Of a DNA stretch of 64,000 nt, positions 1 through 7,071 are shown one piece after another; the stretch's first letter is position 1; the number at the start of each line of letters is the position of its first letter. The notes beneath the pieces were generated by a model, which made no database searches, had not been told where the DNA came from, and was given only the letters and a program-made list of their open reading frames with translations. Both the position numbers and the translations under genes were made by a program. The stretch lies in assembly GCA_030427485.1 (NCBI GenBank), contig JAUICG010000007.1:1-64000 (forward strand), in the 5' to 3' direction. The DNA is from Gammaproteobacteria bacterium. GTDB lineage: Bacteria > Pseudomonadota > Gammaproteobacteria > Pseudomonadales > Halieaceae.

Positions 1-112
1 CCTGGATCCGCAGGCTTACCTGCGCGATGTACTGGAGCGACTGCCGACGGCGCGCCACTCCGACCTGGATGCATTGCTGCCACACAACTGGACGCCGGCA
101 ATCAAGGTGTGA
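1..112 (+). CDS. IS66-family transposase, C-terminal end only
   Basis: The window opens inside a reading frame (first full codon at 2) that encodes 36 residues and stops with TGA at 110-112. It reads LDPQAYLRDVLERLP, then a short spacer, then DLDALLPHNW. This is the characteristic C-terminal tail of the large DDE transposase (TnpC) of IS66 elements, where 'YLR.VL..LP' and 'ALLPW/HNW' are conserved. The rest of the gene lies left of the window, so I cannot tell whether the transposase is intact. The stop lies about 15 bp inside an IS66-like terminal repeat, as is usual for the right end of these elements, and overlaps the stop region of the convergent DUF3179 gene. Confidence 0.8.
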   Translation, partial: LDPQAYLRDVLERLPTARHSDLDALLPHNWTPAIKV

Positions 113-1010
113 TCACCGGACGGTTACCCTCGTTCCCATTTGCGTCAAACACTTTCGCCGCCTGCGCGTCACTATCCCACTGGACGTTGAACTCAGTACT
201 CCCCACGTTGATCTGCAGCGGCTTATCGAGCTTGTCCAACGCAGTGAATGGCAGTGCCATTGACTCCCCGCCCGCGGTAACTCCGACTACCCGGTCCTTG
301 GAAGCCAGGCGCATGTCCTGGTTCAGTGTTGCGAACGTGACGGAGGGTAAGCGCTTGTAATCCTCGTACGGGCCGTTGTCGTAATCCCGTTCGAAGCCCG
401 TTTCGCGAGAGAGCAAAAGTGAATCGGGGTGTTCCGTTAGCCAGTTCTGCCAGCTTGTATACCGGGCAGGTAATTGTAGGAGCTTTGTACCCGTCATCGG
501 GCCGGTTACCGCTTTCATCATGATCTGCGACCAGAGTGAGCCGGTATTGCGATCGTAGAGCAGCATGTTGCTGTTGTAGATCAAACCCGATACGCCGAAA
601 GCCAGGGTCTGGTCTTCGACCTTCGCCAGGAAGGCCATGCCTGAGCCGCACAGTGGACAGAATGTAATCAGTATTGGGGTTTGCCCGAACTGGTCATTCA
701 CGACGATATGCTGCTCGAGGATACTGACCGGATATGCCTTGGCGACCCCGTTGTAATACAGCCCCAGGACTCTGTCGCCGTTGTCGATTGTTCCGGTGCG
801 ATCAGTGCCGGCCAGAAACCTGGGCGCATCCAGCGCCGGGATGCCATCTCGGCCGGGGCCGCCATGGTCGATTTCGTTGGGCGCTATCAGGCCGTTTTCC
901 ACTGCAAAGTCGTTGTAGAACGAGGGCTCCTCACCGGAATGGGCATCGCGATTTACTCCAGCAGCCAGGATAAGAGCGATAACGAGGTAGCGTACTGGCG
1001 GGTATGACAT
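102..1010 (-). CDS. DUF3179 domain protein, 3' end replaced by an IS66 end
   Basis: This exported protein of unknown function belongs to the DUF3179 family: 'DGIPALDAPRF', then 'VLGLYYNGVAKAYPVSIL..H.VVND', then the conserved cysteine motif 'TFCPLCGSGMAF' and 'SGLIYNSNMLLYDR.TGSLWSQ'. I chose the ATG at 1010 (302 residues) because GGGAG lies 7 nt upstream and the first ~25 residues form a signal peptide; the open frame extends further upstream without support. The C-terminal motif rich in Trp/Phe that usually closes DUF3179 proteins is missing. The last seven codons lie inside the IS66 terminal repeat, so the gene is probably truncated by insertion. Its biochemical role is unknown; the CPLCG motif suggests metal or redox chemistry. 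Confidence 0.8.
   Translation of the reverse strand: MSYPPVRYLVIALILAAGVNRDAHSGEEPSFYNDFAVENGLIAPNEIDHGGPGRDGIPALDAPRFLAGTDRTGTIDNGDRVLGLYYNGVAKAYPVSILEQHIVVNDQFGQTPILITFCPLCGSGMAFLAKVEDQTLAFGVSGLIYNSNMLLYDRNTGSLWSQIMMKAVTGPMTGTKLLQLPARYTSWQNWLTEHPDSLLLSRETGFERDYDNGPYEDYKRLPSVTFATLNQDMRLASKDRVVGVTAGGESMALPFTALDKLDKPLQINVGSTEFNVQWDSDAQAAKVFDANGNEGNRPVITP
113..127 (-). repeat. IS66-type terminal inverted repeat (right end)
   Basis: Reading the minus strand from 127 gives GTAACCGTCCGGTGA. IS66-family ends typically begin GTAAGCG(T/C)C. The position just after the transposase stop supports this as the element's outer boundary. Confidence 0.6.
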
Positions 1011-1132
1011 GAGTATTCTCCCGGTGAACTGTTCATTGTTCATGGAGCATTTTATCGGAATCTTTGTGCCTGGGTCGGGTCTCGTTGGAATTGTTCCCGG
1101 TTGTTTACACCGGGCGCGAGCCAGGCCGTCGT

Positions 1133-1675
1133 TCAATCATTCCTGCATAGCAGTATCGGCGCAACACTGAGGGAGTCACCGCCGTTGTCCACGTAGAGGG
1201 TTCCGCCCACGATGTTGACGTTCAGTTGCACAGTGCGATCGAGGAGTTCCGCCACGGCCAGCACCGCCGCCCAGTCGAACTGCCATGCTTCGAAATGGGG
1301 CAGCGAGGCAATCTCTTCACCCTGCAATTTCCACCATGTCGCTGCGCTTCTGGCAAATGCGTATACGCTGACTTTCGGTGCCCGTCCGCAAGCCTTGCGC
1401 AGGCGCGGTTGTTCTGGCTGGCCCACTTCAATCCAGTGTTCGAGTTCACCTCGGTCGTTATGCGACCACAGGTCGGGTTCATCAGTCGTTGACAGGCCCC
1501 TGGTGAATTCGAGATTGCCGGAGAAATTCAGGCAATAAGCGAGCAGGCGTACAGTCATCCGCTCCAGCGTTTCGGAGGGATGCCTGGCCAGCGTCAAGGA
1601 GAGCGATTCGTAGCAGTTGCGGTCGCTGTCTGCCAGTTCTACCTGGGCTTTGTAGATTGTAGGCTTTAGCGCCAT
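1133..1675 (-). CDS. yaeQ: YaeQ family protein
   Basis: The 180-residue protein matches YaeQ almost end to end: it opens MALKPTIYKAQVELADSDR, followed by 'LTLARHPSETLERMTVRLLAYCLN', 'DEPDLWSHNDRGELEHWIEVGQP' and 'RLRKACGRA'. These are family signatures. YaeQ has a PD-(D/E)XK nuclease-like fold. An old report of RfaH suppression exists for the family, but its cellular role is not settled. The Glu/Asp/Gln residues in 'ELEHWIEVGQP' are the likely remains of the nuclease-type site. The length is normal. It is followed downstream by the DUF3179 gene on the same strand, with no evident functional link. Confidence 0.9.
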   Translation of the reverse strand: MALKPTIYKAQVELADSDRNCYESLSLTLARHPSETLERMTVRLLAYCLNFSGNLEFTRGLSTTDEPDLWSHNDRGELEHWIEVGQPEQPRLRKACGRAPKVSVYAFARSAATWWKLQGEEIASLPHFEAWQFDWAAVLAVAELLDRTVQLNVNIVGGTLYVDNGGDSLSVAPILLCRND

Positions 1676-1696
1676 GGTGCGGGTTAATCCGGTTGC

Positions 1697-2050
1697 TTAC
1701 GGGGCGGGTGTGTTGGGGTGCTGCCGCGATTCCCAGAGCACGACCGCACACAGAACGACCACTACCACGTCCACGGCTACGCGCAGGGTATACGCTTGGC
1801 CGGGTTGGGCCAGCGAGTACAACAGGATGCCCGTTGCCGCGGATGGCACCACAATGCCCATGACGACAGAAAACCGCGAGTGGCCATACAAGCCGATGCC
1901 GATTATCAGGTAGACTGTTCCCCACAGGCCATCGAGAAGCGCCGTCCCGGTCAACTCCCGCAGCCACAGGGTGGCAAACTGGGCAATTCCCGACAGGCAC
2001 ATCAGGGTGGCGGCGGTATTGCGCAGCATTGAACCAGGACGGTGTGCCAT
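1697..2050 (-). CDS. Small four-helix membrane protein, unknown function
   Basis: A 117-residue, strongly hydrophobic protein with four predicted membrane helices (roughly residues 10-30, 40-57, 60-82 and 88-108) and short polar loops. I do not recognise a family. It reads in the same direction as yaeQ, which starts 21 bp downstream, so the two may be co-transcribed. The ATG at 2050 is preceded by a weak purine-rich stretch. Confidence 0.6.
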   Translation of the reverse strand: MAHRPGSMLRNTAATLMCLSGIAQFATLWLRELTGTALLDGLWGTVYLIIGIGLYGHSRFSVVMGIVVPSAATGILLYSLAQPGQAYTLRVAVDVVVVVLCAVVLWESRQHPNTPAP

Positions 2051-2241
2051 GTTTCTTTCAGCCTAGTGGTATCGGGGCAACACAACGCCCGCCGGTGGAC
2101 TTTTCCTGCCAAGAGTAGCAGAAACAGCGCTGGCGGCGACAATCAGTTTACGCGTGCAGGGCTCGGTTTCCAGTTCACGCGGCCAGTCATTTCCGCTCAT
2201 TTCGCGCACGGAGTGATTGCTCACTCAACGTGCAGCGCGCC

Positions 2242-2631
2242 TTAGGTCTTTCTGCGGCGCTTTCCCAGTGATTTCTCGCAGAGCTCCTGTACTTCATCCA
2301 GCCCTGCCAGCATATCGTCAATATCTTTCTTCTGCTGTATGAGTTTTGCCCGTCGCCGGGCGATGGTATCGATGAGGGAGTGCAGTTGTTGCGTGTTGTT
2401 GCGCGATGGATCGTACATATCGATCACGTCTACGCTTTCCTGCAGGGTCATACCGATCCGTTTGCCGCGCAAAATCAGTTTGATGCGAACACGGTCCGCG
2501 GCGTTGTAGAGTCTCTTTTGACCCTCGCGCAAGGGGTGAATCAACCCTTTTTCTTCATAAAACCGAATAGTGCGGGTAGTGATGCCAAATTCCTGCGCGA
2601 GATCTGAGATTGTATAGGTTTTGTCTACCAT
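2242..2631 (-). CDS. MerR family regulator, LiuR-like
   Basis: A 129-residue transcriptional regulator. An N-terminal MerR winged helix-turn-helix reads 'YTISDLAQEFGITTRTIRFY', followed by 'EEKGLIHPLREGQKRLYNAADRVRIKLILRGKRIGMTLQE'. The rest is a dimerisation coiled coil (residues ~80-120) and a basic tail KRRRKT. There is no cysteine metal site, so it is not a metal sensor. The closest group I know is LiuR, the regulator of leucine/isovalerate and fatty-acid breakdown in gammaproteobacteria. The ATG at 2631 is preferred over a longer frame because AGGA precedes it and the family starts a few residues before 'YTISDLA'. A palindrome in its own upstream region suggests autoregulation. No liu genes lie in the window. 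Confidence 0.8.
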   Translation of the reverse strand: MVDKTYTISDLAQEFGITTRTIRFYEEKGLIHPLREGQKRLYNAADRVRIKLILRGKRIGMTLQESVDVIDMYDPSRNNTQQLHSLIDTIARRRAKLIQQKKDIDDMLAGLDEVQELCEKSLGKRRRKT

Positions 2632-2680
2632 CTTGTCGGGTCCTGGCTGGCGGACGAGCGATAGGCAGTGTAGTGGATAA

Positions 2681-2701
2681 TTACGTTGACGCAAACGTAA
2701 G
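2681..2701. promoter_or_regulatory. Candidate operator for the MerR/LiuR-like regulator
   Basis: Perfect inverted repeat TTACGTT-N6-AACGTAA at 2681-2700, containing TTGACGCAAACGTAA. It lies between the regulator's start (2631) and birA (2772). The ACGT-centred half sites resemble motifs described for LiuR. The position 50 bp upstream of the regulator fits an autoregulatory site. Confidence 0.55.
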
Positions 2702-2771
2702 CTTGAATGTTCAGCTGTGTCCGATTCGCTGAGTTTATTTGCTATCATCGCGAATCTATTGATTTTTTAGG

Positions 2772-3764
2772 GTGTCCCCGTCCATGTCCAGATTCGCGCT
2801 GTTGCCACTGCTGGCAGATGGCGATTTCCACTCCGGCCAGGAGCTGGCCGATGCCATGGGCGTGAGTCGAACGGCAGTGTGGAAACAGGTTAACCGGCTC
2901 GCGGAGGAGGCGGGCATAGAGATTGAATCCGCGAAGGGCAGGGGATATCGCATTCCGGGGGGCATAGACCTGCTCGATGCCGACCGGGTGATGGATGCGA
3001 TGCAAGTGCGGCCCCGCTCCCTGCTGACCCGGCTGGATATCCTGGACACGGTCGACTCCACTAATTCAGAGGTCCTGCGTTGGGTGGAACAGGGTGCTTC
3101 CTCGGGCCTGGTGTGCAGCGCTGAACAACAGACAGCCGGAAGGGGGCGCCGCGGCCGGCAGTGGGTCAGTCCCTATGCCGGCAATCTGTACCTGTCTCTG
3201 CTATGGGAATTCAGCCAGGGTGCGGCCGCGCTGGAGGGCTTGAGTCTGGCCGTCGGCGTGGCGGTGGCGCGCGCGCTGCGCGCGTTCGGCATTTCCGGGG
3301 TGCAACTCAAATGGCCCAATGATGTGCTGTACGGCGGGGCCAAGCTTGGCGGGATACTGCTGGAGATGAGCGGCGATGCCGCCGGCAGTTGCCGGGTGGT
3401 CGTTGGTGTTGGCCTCAATGTTTCGATGCCCGGAAGCGCGGCGGTCGCCATTGACCAGGCGTGGACGGATGTGAAGACCATCTGCGGGCGGCAGCTTCCT
3501 GCCAGGAATAATTTGTTGGCGGCTCTACTCAATGAATTGTTGCCACTGATGGCCGATTTCGAGCAGCAGGGCTTTGCCCGTTGGCGGGATGAGTGGCTGG
3601 AACTGGACGCCTTTGCCGGTACGCCGGTGGTATTGCATAGCGGCAGCGGACAGTCGGCGGGTGTTGCGCGCGGCGTGGACGAGCGCGGCGCGCTGCGACT
3701 GGAAACCGCCTCGGGCGTGCAATCCATCTACGGCGGTGAGATCTCACTGAGGTCGGCGCAATGA
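2772..3764 (+). CDS. birA: Bifunctional biotin--protein ligase / biotin operon repressor
   Basis: A 330-residue BirA. The N-terminal helix-turn-helix (about residues 20-50, 'GQELADAMGVSRTAVWKQVNRL') binds the biotin operator. The central ligase domain carries the biotinyl-5'-AMP loop 'GRGRRGRQWVSP' (about 121-132) and 'LKWPNDV...KLGGILLE'. A small SH3-like C-terminal domain follows. It activates biotin with ATP and attaches it to the carboxyl carrier protein. The start is GTG at 2772; an ATG four codons later is an alternative, and neither has a strong ribosome-binding site. Its stop overlaps the coaX start by 4 bp, so the two genes are translationally coupled, an arrangement common in Pseudomonas relatives. 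Confidence 0.95.
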   Translation: MSPSMSRFALLPLLADGDFHSGQELADAMGVSRTAVWKQVNRLAEEAGIEIESAKGRGYRIPGGIDLLDADRVMDAMQVRPRSLLTRLDILDTVDSTNSEVLRWVEQGASSGLVCSAEQQTAGRGRRGRQWVSPYAGNLYLSLLWEFSQGAAALEGLSLAVGVAVARALRAFGISGVQLKWPNDVLYGGAKLGGILLEMSGDAAGSCRVVVGVGLNVSMPGSAAVAIDQAWTDVKTICGRQLPARNNLLAALLNELLPLMADFEQQGFARWRDEWLELDAFAGTPVVLHSGSGQSAGVARGVDERGALRLETASGVQSIYGGEISLRSAQ

Positions 3765-4525
3765 GCGCATCGGGGCATTGCCTGCAACTGGATGTGGGTA
3801 ACAGCAGTGCCAAGTGGCGCCTGGTGCACGGCGGTCGCGTTGTCTCCAGAGGAAACTACCGGCCCGGCGACGAAGCCTCGCAGAGATTGCTGCTCGCCTG
3901 TGCGGACCGGGTGGAGCATATATGGATTGCCAGTGTCGCGGCCGGTGAGACCGAGACGAAACTGGCGGAATTACTGCGCGCGAGGTGGGGTGTCGCGCCC
4001 TGGTTTGCGCGCACCGAGGCGCAGACGGGCACCTTGCGCAACAGCTATGCTGACCCGGCGCGTATGGGAGTCGATCGCTGGTTGGCGATGCTGGGCGCGC
4101 GGGAGCGGGAGCAGGGCAGGTTGTGCGTGGTTGACGCGGGCTCGGCGCTGACGATTGATATTGTGAGTGCCCGCGGACAGCACGAGGGCGGTTATATCAT
4201 ACCCGGGCCGGCGCTGATGGAGCGGGCGCTGTTGCTGGACACCGATCGCGTGCGTTTCGCGGAAGATGTCGGGTATGCGCTCACGCCCGGAAAATCCACT
4301 GCCGAGGCGGTGCGGCACGGCATAGCACTGGCCCAGGCGGGGGCGGTTGCGCTGGCCTTGCAGCAGGCGGGCGGCGAAACAATACAGCTGTTTTTTTGCG
4401 GTGGCGCTGGCCAGACGCTGATGCAACTGGTGCAGCCCGCGAGCCAGTGGGTGCCCGACCTGGTGTTTGAGGGGCTGGCCGTTATGGCTGTCCTGCGAGG
4501 CGAGAGTGTTCCGGGGGCGGCCTGA
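3761..4525 (+). CDS. coaX: Type III pantothenate kinase
   Basis: A 254-residue CoaX that phosphorylates pantothenate in the first step of coenzyme A synthesis. The ASKHA-fold phosphate loop DVGNSSAKW is at residues 11-19, 'RMGVDRWLAMLGAR' is the pantothenate-binding region, and 'VVDAGSALTIDIV...GGYIIPG' forms the second nucleotide motif. The start overlaps the birA stop (ATGA), so the pair is an operon. Type III kinases are typical of Pseudomonas-like gammaproteobacteria that lack coaA. Pantothenate itself is made by panB/panC further along this window. Confidence 0.93.
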   Translation: MSASGHCLQLDVGNSSAKWRLVHGGRVVSRGNYRPGDEASQRLLLACADRVEHIWIASVAAGETETKLAELLRARWGVAPWFARTEAQTGTLRNSYADPARMGVDRWLAMLGAREREQGRLCVVDAGSALTIDIVSARGQHEGGYIIPGPALMERALLLDTDRVRFAEDVGYALTPGKSTAEAVRHGIALAQAGAVALALQQAGGETIQLFFCGGAGQTLMQLVQPASQWVPDLVFEGLAVMAVLRGESVPGAA

Positions 4526-4572
4526 CGCGATCGACCGGGTGCTGCATCCGTCAATATCATGTTGATGGAGTA

Positions 4573-5151
4573 CTAGTAGGACAGTGTGAGAAGGATGTTC
4601 CTGCCGTCGTAGGTGATGTCCTGGATATTGTTCCGCAACGGTAGCAGGTAGGGATGGGATGGCATCTCGACGCGCACCGGGTTCGTCACCTGCGCGGACC
4701 ACGCCGCGTGTATCTGCTGAAGAAATGCCTGTGTTGCATCGTTCCCCCGGTCGAATGCCAGGCTATCGATTTTTGGCTCGAGCAACAGGACTTTCCGTGC
4801 ATCGGAATCGTATCCGGGTACTCCGGAAAAGGTAGCCTGGCCCATTTCGCTGATTGCGATACCCTCGGCAGGGCGGTGGTCAAAAGCCTGAAAACGCAGG
4901 CTTACCGCCACGCGCCCGTTTTCCAGGAAAAGCACCACGGGGTTGGTCAGAAAGAGCGTCCCCTCTGCCAGCTTCAGAGAGACGGGAAAGAGGTCCGCGG
5001 CGATGCCCGTTGCCAGTCCGGCGGAGACCGGCACGCGGGTTGCCACCGCCGCGAGCCCTGATGCCGCCCACATCGACACGAGAAAGCCCGCGCATGCCGC
5101 CAGCAGCCGTGCTCGAAGTGTGTTCGCGTGCATATACCTGGTAGGCGTCAC
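4573..5151 (-). CDS. DUF1439-like exported protein
   Basis: A 192-residue secreted or periplasmic protein with an N-terminal signal sequence (about residues 1-34). The body alternates beta-strand-like segments such as 'FPVSLKLAEGTLFLTNPVVLFL' and 'RVAVSLRFQAF', reminiscent of the YceB/DUF1439 family, which has an all-beta lipid-binding-like fold. I see no lipobox. The GTG at 5149-5151 overlaps the stop of the upstream sulfatase gene (GTGA), which favours this start by coupling; an ATG at 5133 is an alternative. The family assignment is tentative. Confidence 0.55.
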   Translation of the reverse strand: MTPTRYMHANTLRARLLAACAGFLVSMWAASGLAAVATRVPVSAGLATGIAADLFPVSLKLAEGTLFLTNPVVLFLENGRVAVSLRFQAFDHRPAEGIAISEMGQATFSGVPGYDSDARKVLLLEPKIDSLAFDRGNDATQAFLQQIHAAWSAQVTNPVRVEMPSHPYLLPLRNNIQDITYDGRNILLTLSY

Positions 5152-7019
5152 GGTCCGTTTTTATCCCGCTGGGCCGGGCAGGTGGAAGGCACGCCGGAAA
5201 TGCCATTGCCGATGACCTTTCCGTCCTCATCCGGAACTACCCGTTCGTTGAGAATGACCGGCTTGCCGAGCCTTCCTCGGAACACTTCCTCGCCACCGGG
5301 ATTCATGCCCACGTACGTTGGATTGGCATAGTCGGCTGTTTTCAGCATGGGGTGTTTCCTGTTGAGATGGCCTGCCCGCTCGCCATTTATGTACAGATCG
5401 ATGTAAGAAAAATTTGCCGATGCGGGGAAGGGAGAGAAATTGAAAAAGCTGCTCACCACGACTTCACTGCACTGTCCGCCCCGCAATGCGGGGACCTCTA
5501 TCTCCTGCCCCAGCACATTCAGACGCAGGCCCGCCGCCGCGGACGTCCACAAGCGCCAGCGACCGGCCTGCTCGGCTATCACGCCGGGCTTATCGTCCTG
5601 GCCTTCCGGCGGTGTTACGCCGATAGCAAAGGTGAAACCGCTGTAGCCGGGGCTGCGTTGTAAATCGTTTCCGCTCAACAGGGCGCCGCCCGTAGAATTG
5701 AGGGGCTCATAGTTGACGGTGACTTTCCGCATTCTCCTGTGCCAGTGCAAGTAATCGTTTGTCAATTCCTCGGCTATTTCAGGGTATTGACTGAGAACGT
5801 CGCCTTTGCCGGAAGGGTCGGCGTCCAGGTCCACCAGCCATCGCCATCCGAAATAGTCCGTTAATCGCCAGCGACCGCCTTGAGACAGAATGGAATACTG
5901 GTGCCTCTGGGAGTTCGAGTACTCCCAATATAGAGCGGGAAGTTCGCCGCGCTCGCTATCCAGCAGGCTTCTGCCCACCAGGCCGGTGGGTGGCGCCGCG
6001 GCAGTGGCCTGCGCAATGGTGGGCAAAATATCCATGATACTGACGAGCTCACCGGATACGCCGTTGGGCTGGATGTGTCCGGGCCAGCGCATAATCAACG
6101 GCGTTCTCAGTCCCCCCTCCGTAAACCAGGTTTTACCGCCGGTAAAGGGGTGGTTGTTATCCGTTTCTCTGTTCGTGCCGCCGTTGTCACTGACCAGGAT
6201 AACCAGCGTGTTTTCGGAATCGCCGTTTCTGTCCAGCGCGGCAATCACCCTGCCAATACTGGAATCCAGTTGGTCTATCAGTGCATGGTACGCCCCCTCG
6301 GGCGTGTCGGGGTATTTTCCCCTGAAATTGTCAGCGGGTTGGATTGGCGAGTGTGGCGCGTAGTACCACAGGTTCAGAAACCAGGGCTGACTTTTCTCCT
6401 TCTGTTCGTCCAGGAAGGCTATCGCCCGCGCGGTCAGAATATTCGTCAAATGCCCCGATTCCTGCCGTAGCGGTGACTGGTTGTCGCGTAACCAGGGGTT
6501 TTTGTAGGTGGGAGTCTGGTAGTCGATACCGTTCTCGGAGGGGCCGCCCAGTTCGTTGTTGTGCAAAAAACCATACCAGTTATCGAAACCAAAATGGCTG
6601 GGGGACTGGTCGAGTGTTGCGCTCACGATATGCCACTTGCCGATGTGTTGGGTGCGGTAGCCCCTCGCTTGCAACATCGTGGCGATGGTCGGCGTGCCGG
6701 CAGACAGGCCCAGGTGGTTGGGACGCAGGCCGTGCCGCGCCGGAAACGTGCCGGTCATCAGGGCGACCCTCGCCACGGAGCAGCTTGCGTCCGCGTAATG
6801 GCGGGTGTACAGAACGCCCTGGGCCGCCAGGGCATCCATATTCGGCGTGGGTGTGTTCGGGTTGCCGTTGGCGCCCAGATCGTTAAACCCGAAATCATCC
6901 AGCACGATCAGCAGAACATTGGGTGGCGCATTGCTGCTTTCGGGGGATACAGCTGTTGGCGCAGCGCCGGCGGACAGCGCCAGCAAGGCGGCCAATGCGA
7001 TGAAAAGCCAGGGTGGCAT
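5148..7019 (-). CDS. Exported sulfatase with atypical CxVxR maturation motif
   Basis: A 623-residue exported hydrolase of the alkaline phosphatase/arylsulfatase superfamily. A signal peptide (1-20) is followed by the metal-binding 'VLLIVLDDFGFNDLG' (D41, D42) and the segment around the formylglycine cysteine, C80-S-V-A-R84 then 'VALMTGTFPARHG'. Further on come 'IGKWH', 'APHSPIQ' and 'VILVSDNGG'. Sulfatases need C/S-x-P/A-x-R for conversion to formylglycine, and here the third position is Val. The ~140-residue C-terminal region ('FNFSPFPASANFSYIDLYINGERAGHL') looks like a beta-sandwich add-on. The ATG at 7019 is chosen because AAGGA lies 8 nt upstream and it opens directly onto the signal peptide. 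It is coupled to the DUF1439-like gene. The substrate is unknown. Confidence 0.85.
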   Translation of the reverse strand: MPPWLFIALAALLALSAGAAPTAVSPESSNAPPNVLLIVLDDFGFNDLGANGNPNTPTPNMDALAAQGVLYTRHYADASCSVARVALMTGTFPARHGLRPNHLGLSAGTPTIATMLQARGYRTQHIGKWHIVSATLDQSPSHFGFDNWYGFLHNNELGGPSENGIDYQTPTYKNPWLRDNQSPLRQESGHLTNILTARAIAFLDEQKEKSQPWFLNLWYYAPHSPIQPADNFRGKYPDTPEGAYHALIDQLDSSIGRVIAALDRNGDSENTLVILVSDNGGTNRETDNNHPFTGGKTWFTEGGLRTPLIMRWPGHIQPNGVSGELVSIMDILPTIAQATAAAPPTGLVGRSLLDSERGELPALYWEYSNSQRHQYSILSQGGRWRLTDYFGWRWLVDLDADPSGKGDVLSQYPEIAEELTNDYLHWHRRMRKVTVNYEPLNSTGGALLSGNDLQRSPGYSGFTFAIGVTPPEGQDDKPGVIAEQAGRWRLWTSAAAGLRLNVLGQEIEVPALRGGQCSEVVVSSFFNFSPFPASANFSYIDLYINGERAGHLNRKHPMLKTADYANPTYVGMNPGGEEVFRGRLGKPVILNERVVPDEDGKVIGNGISGVPSTCPAQRDKNGP

Positions 7020-7071
7020 TAGGAAGATCCTTGCTTGTAAACAGTTGCAAGCCATCAAACGATTTGCTGGA

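Larger units (their letters stand above)
1..127 (+). mobile_element. Right end of an IS66-like insertion sequence
   Basis: Everything from the left edge to about 127 is interpreted as the right end of an IS66-family element. It contains the transposase tail followed immediately by a terminal sequence. Read inward from 127 on the minus strand, that sequence starts GTAACCGTCCGGTGA, very close to the GTAAGCGTC-type inverted repeats of this family. The element boundary falls inside the DUF3179 reading frame, so the last codons of that gene are supplied by the element. The matching left repeat and the target duplication (8 bp expected; the right flank begins CCTCGTTC) are outside the window. Confidence 0.65.
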
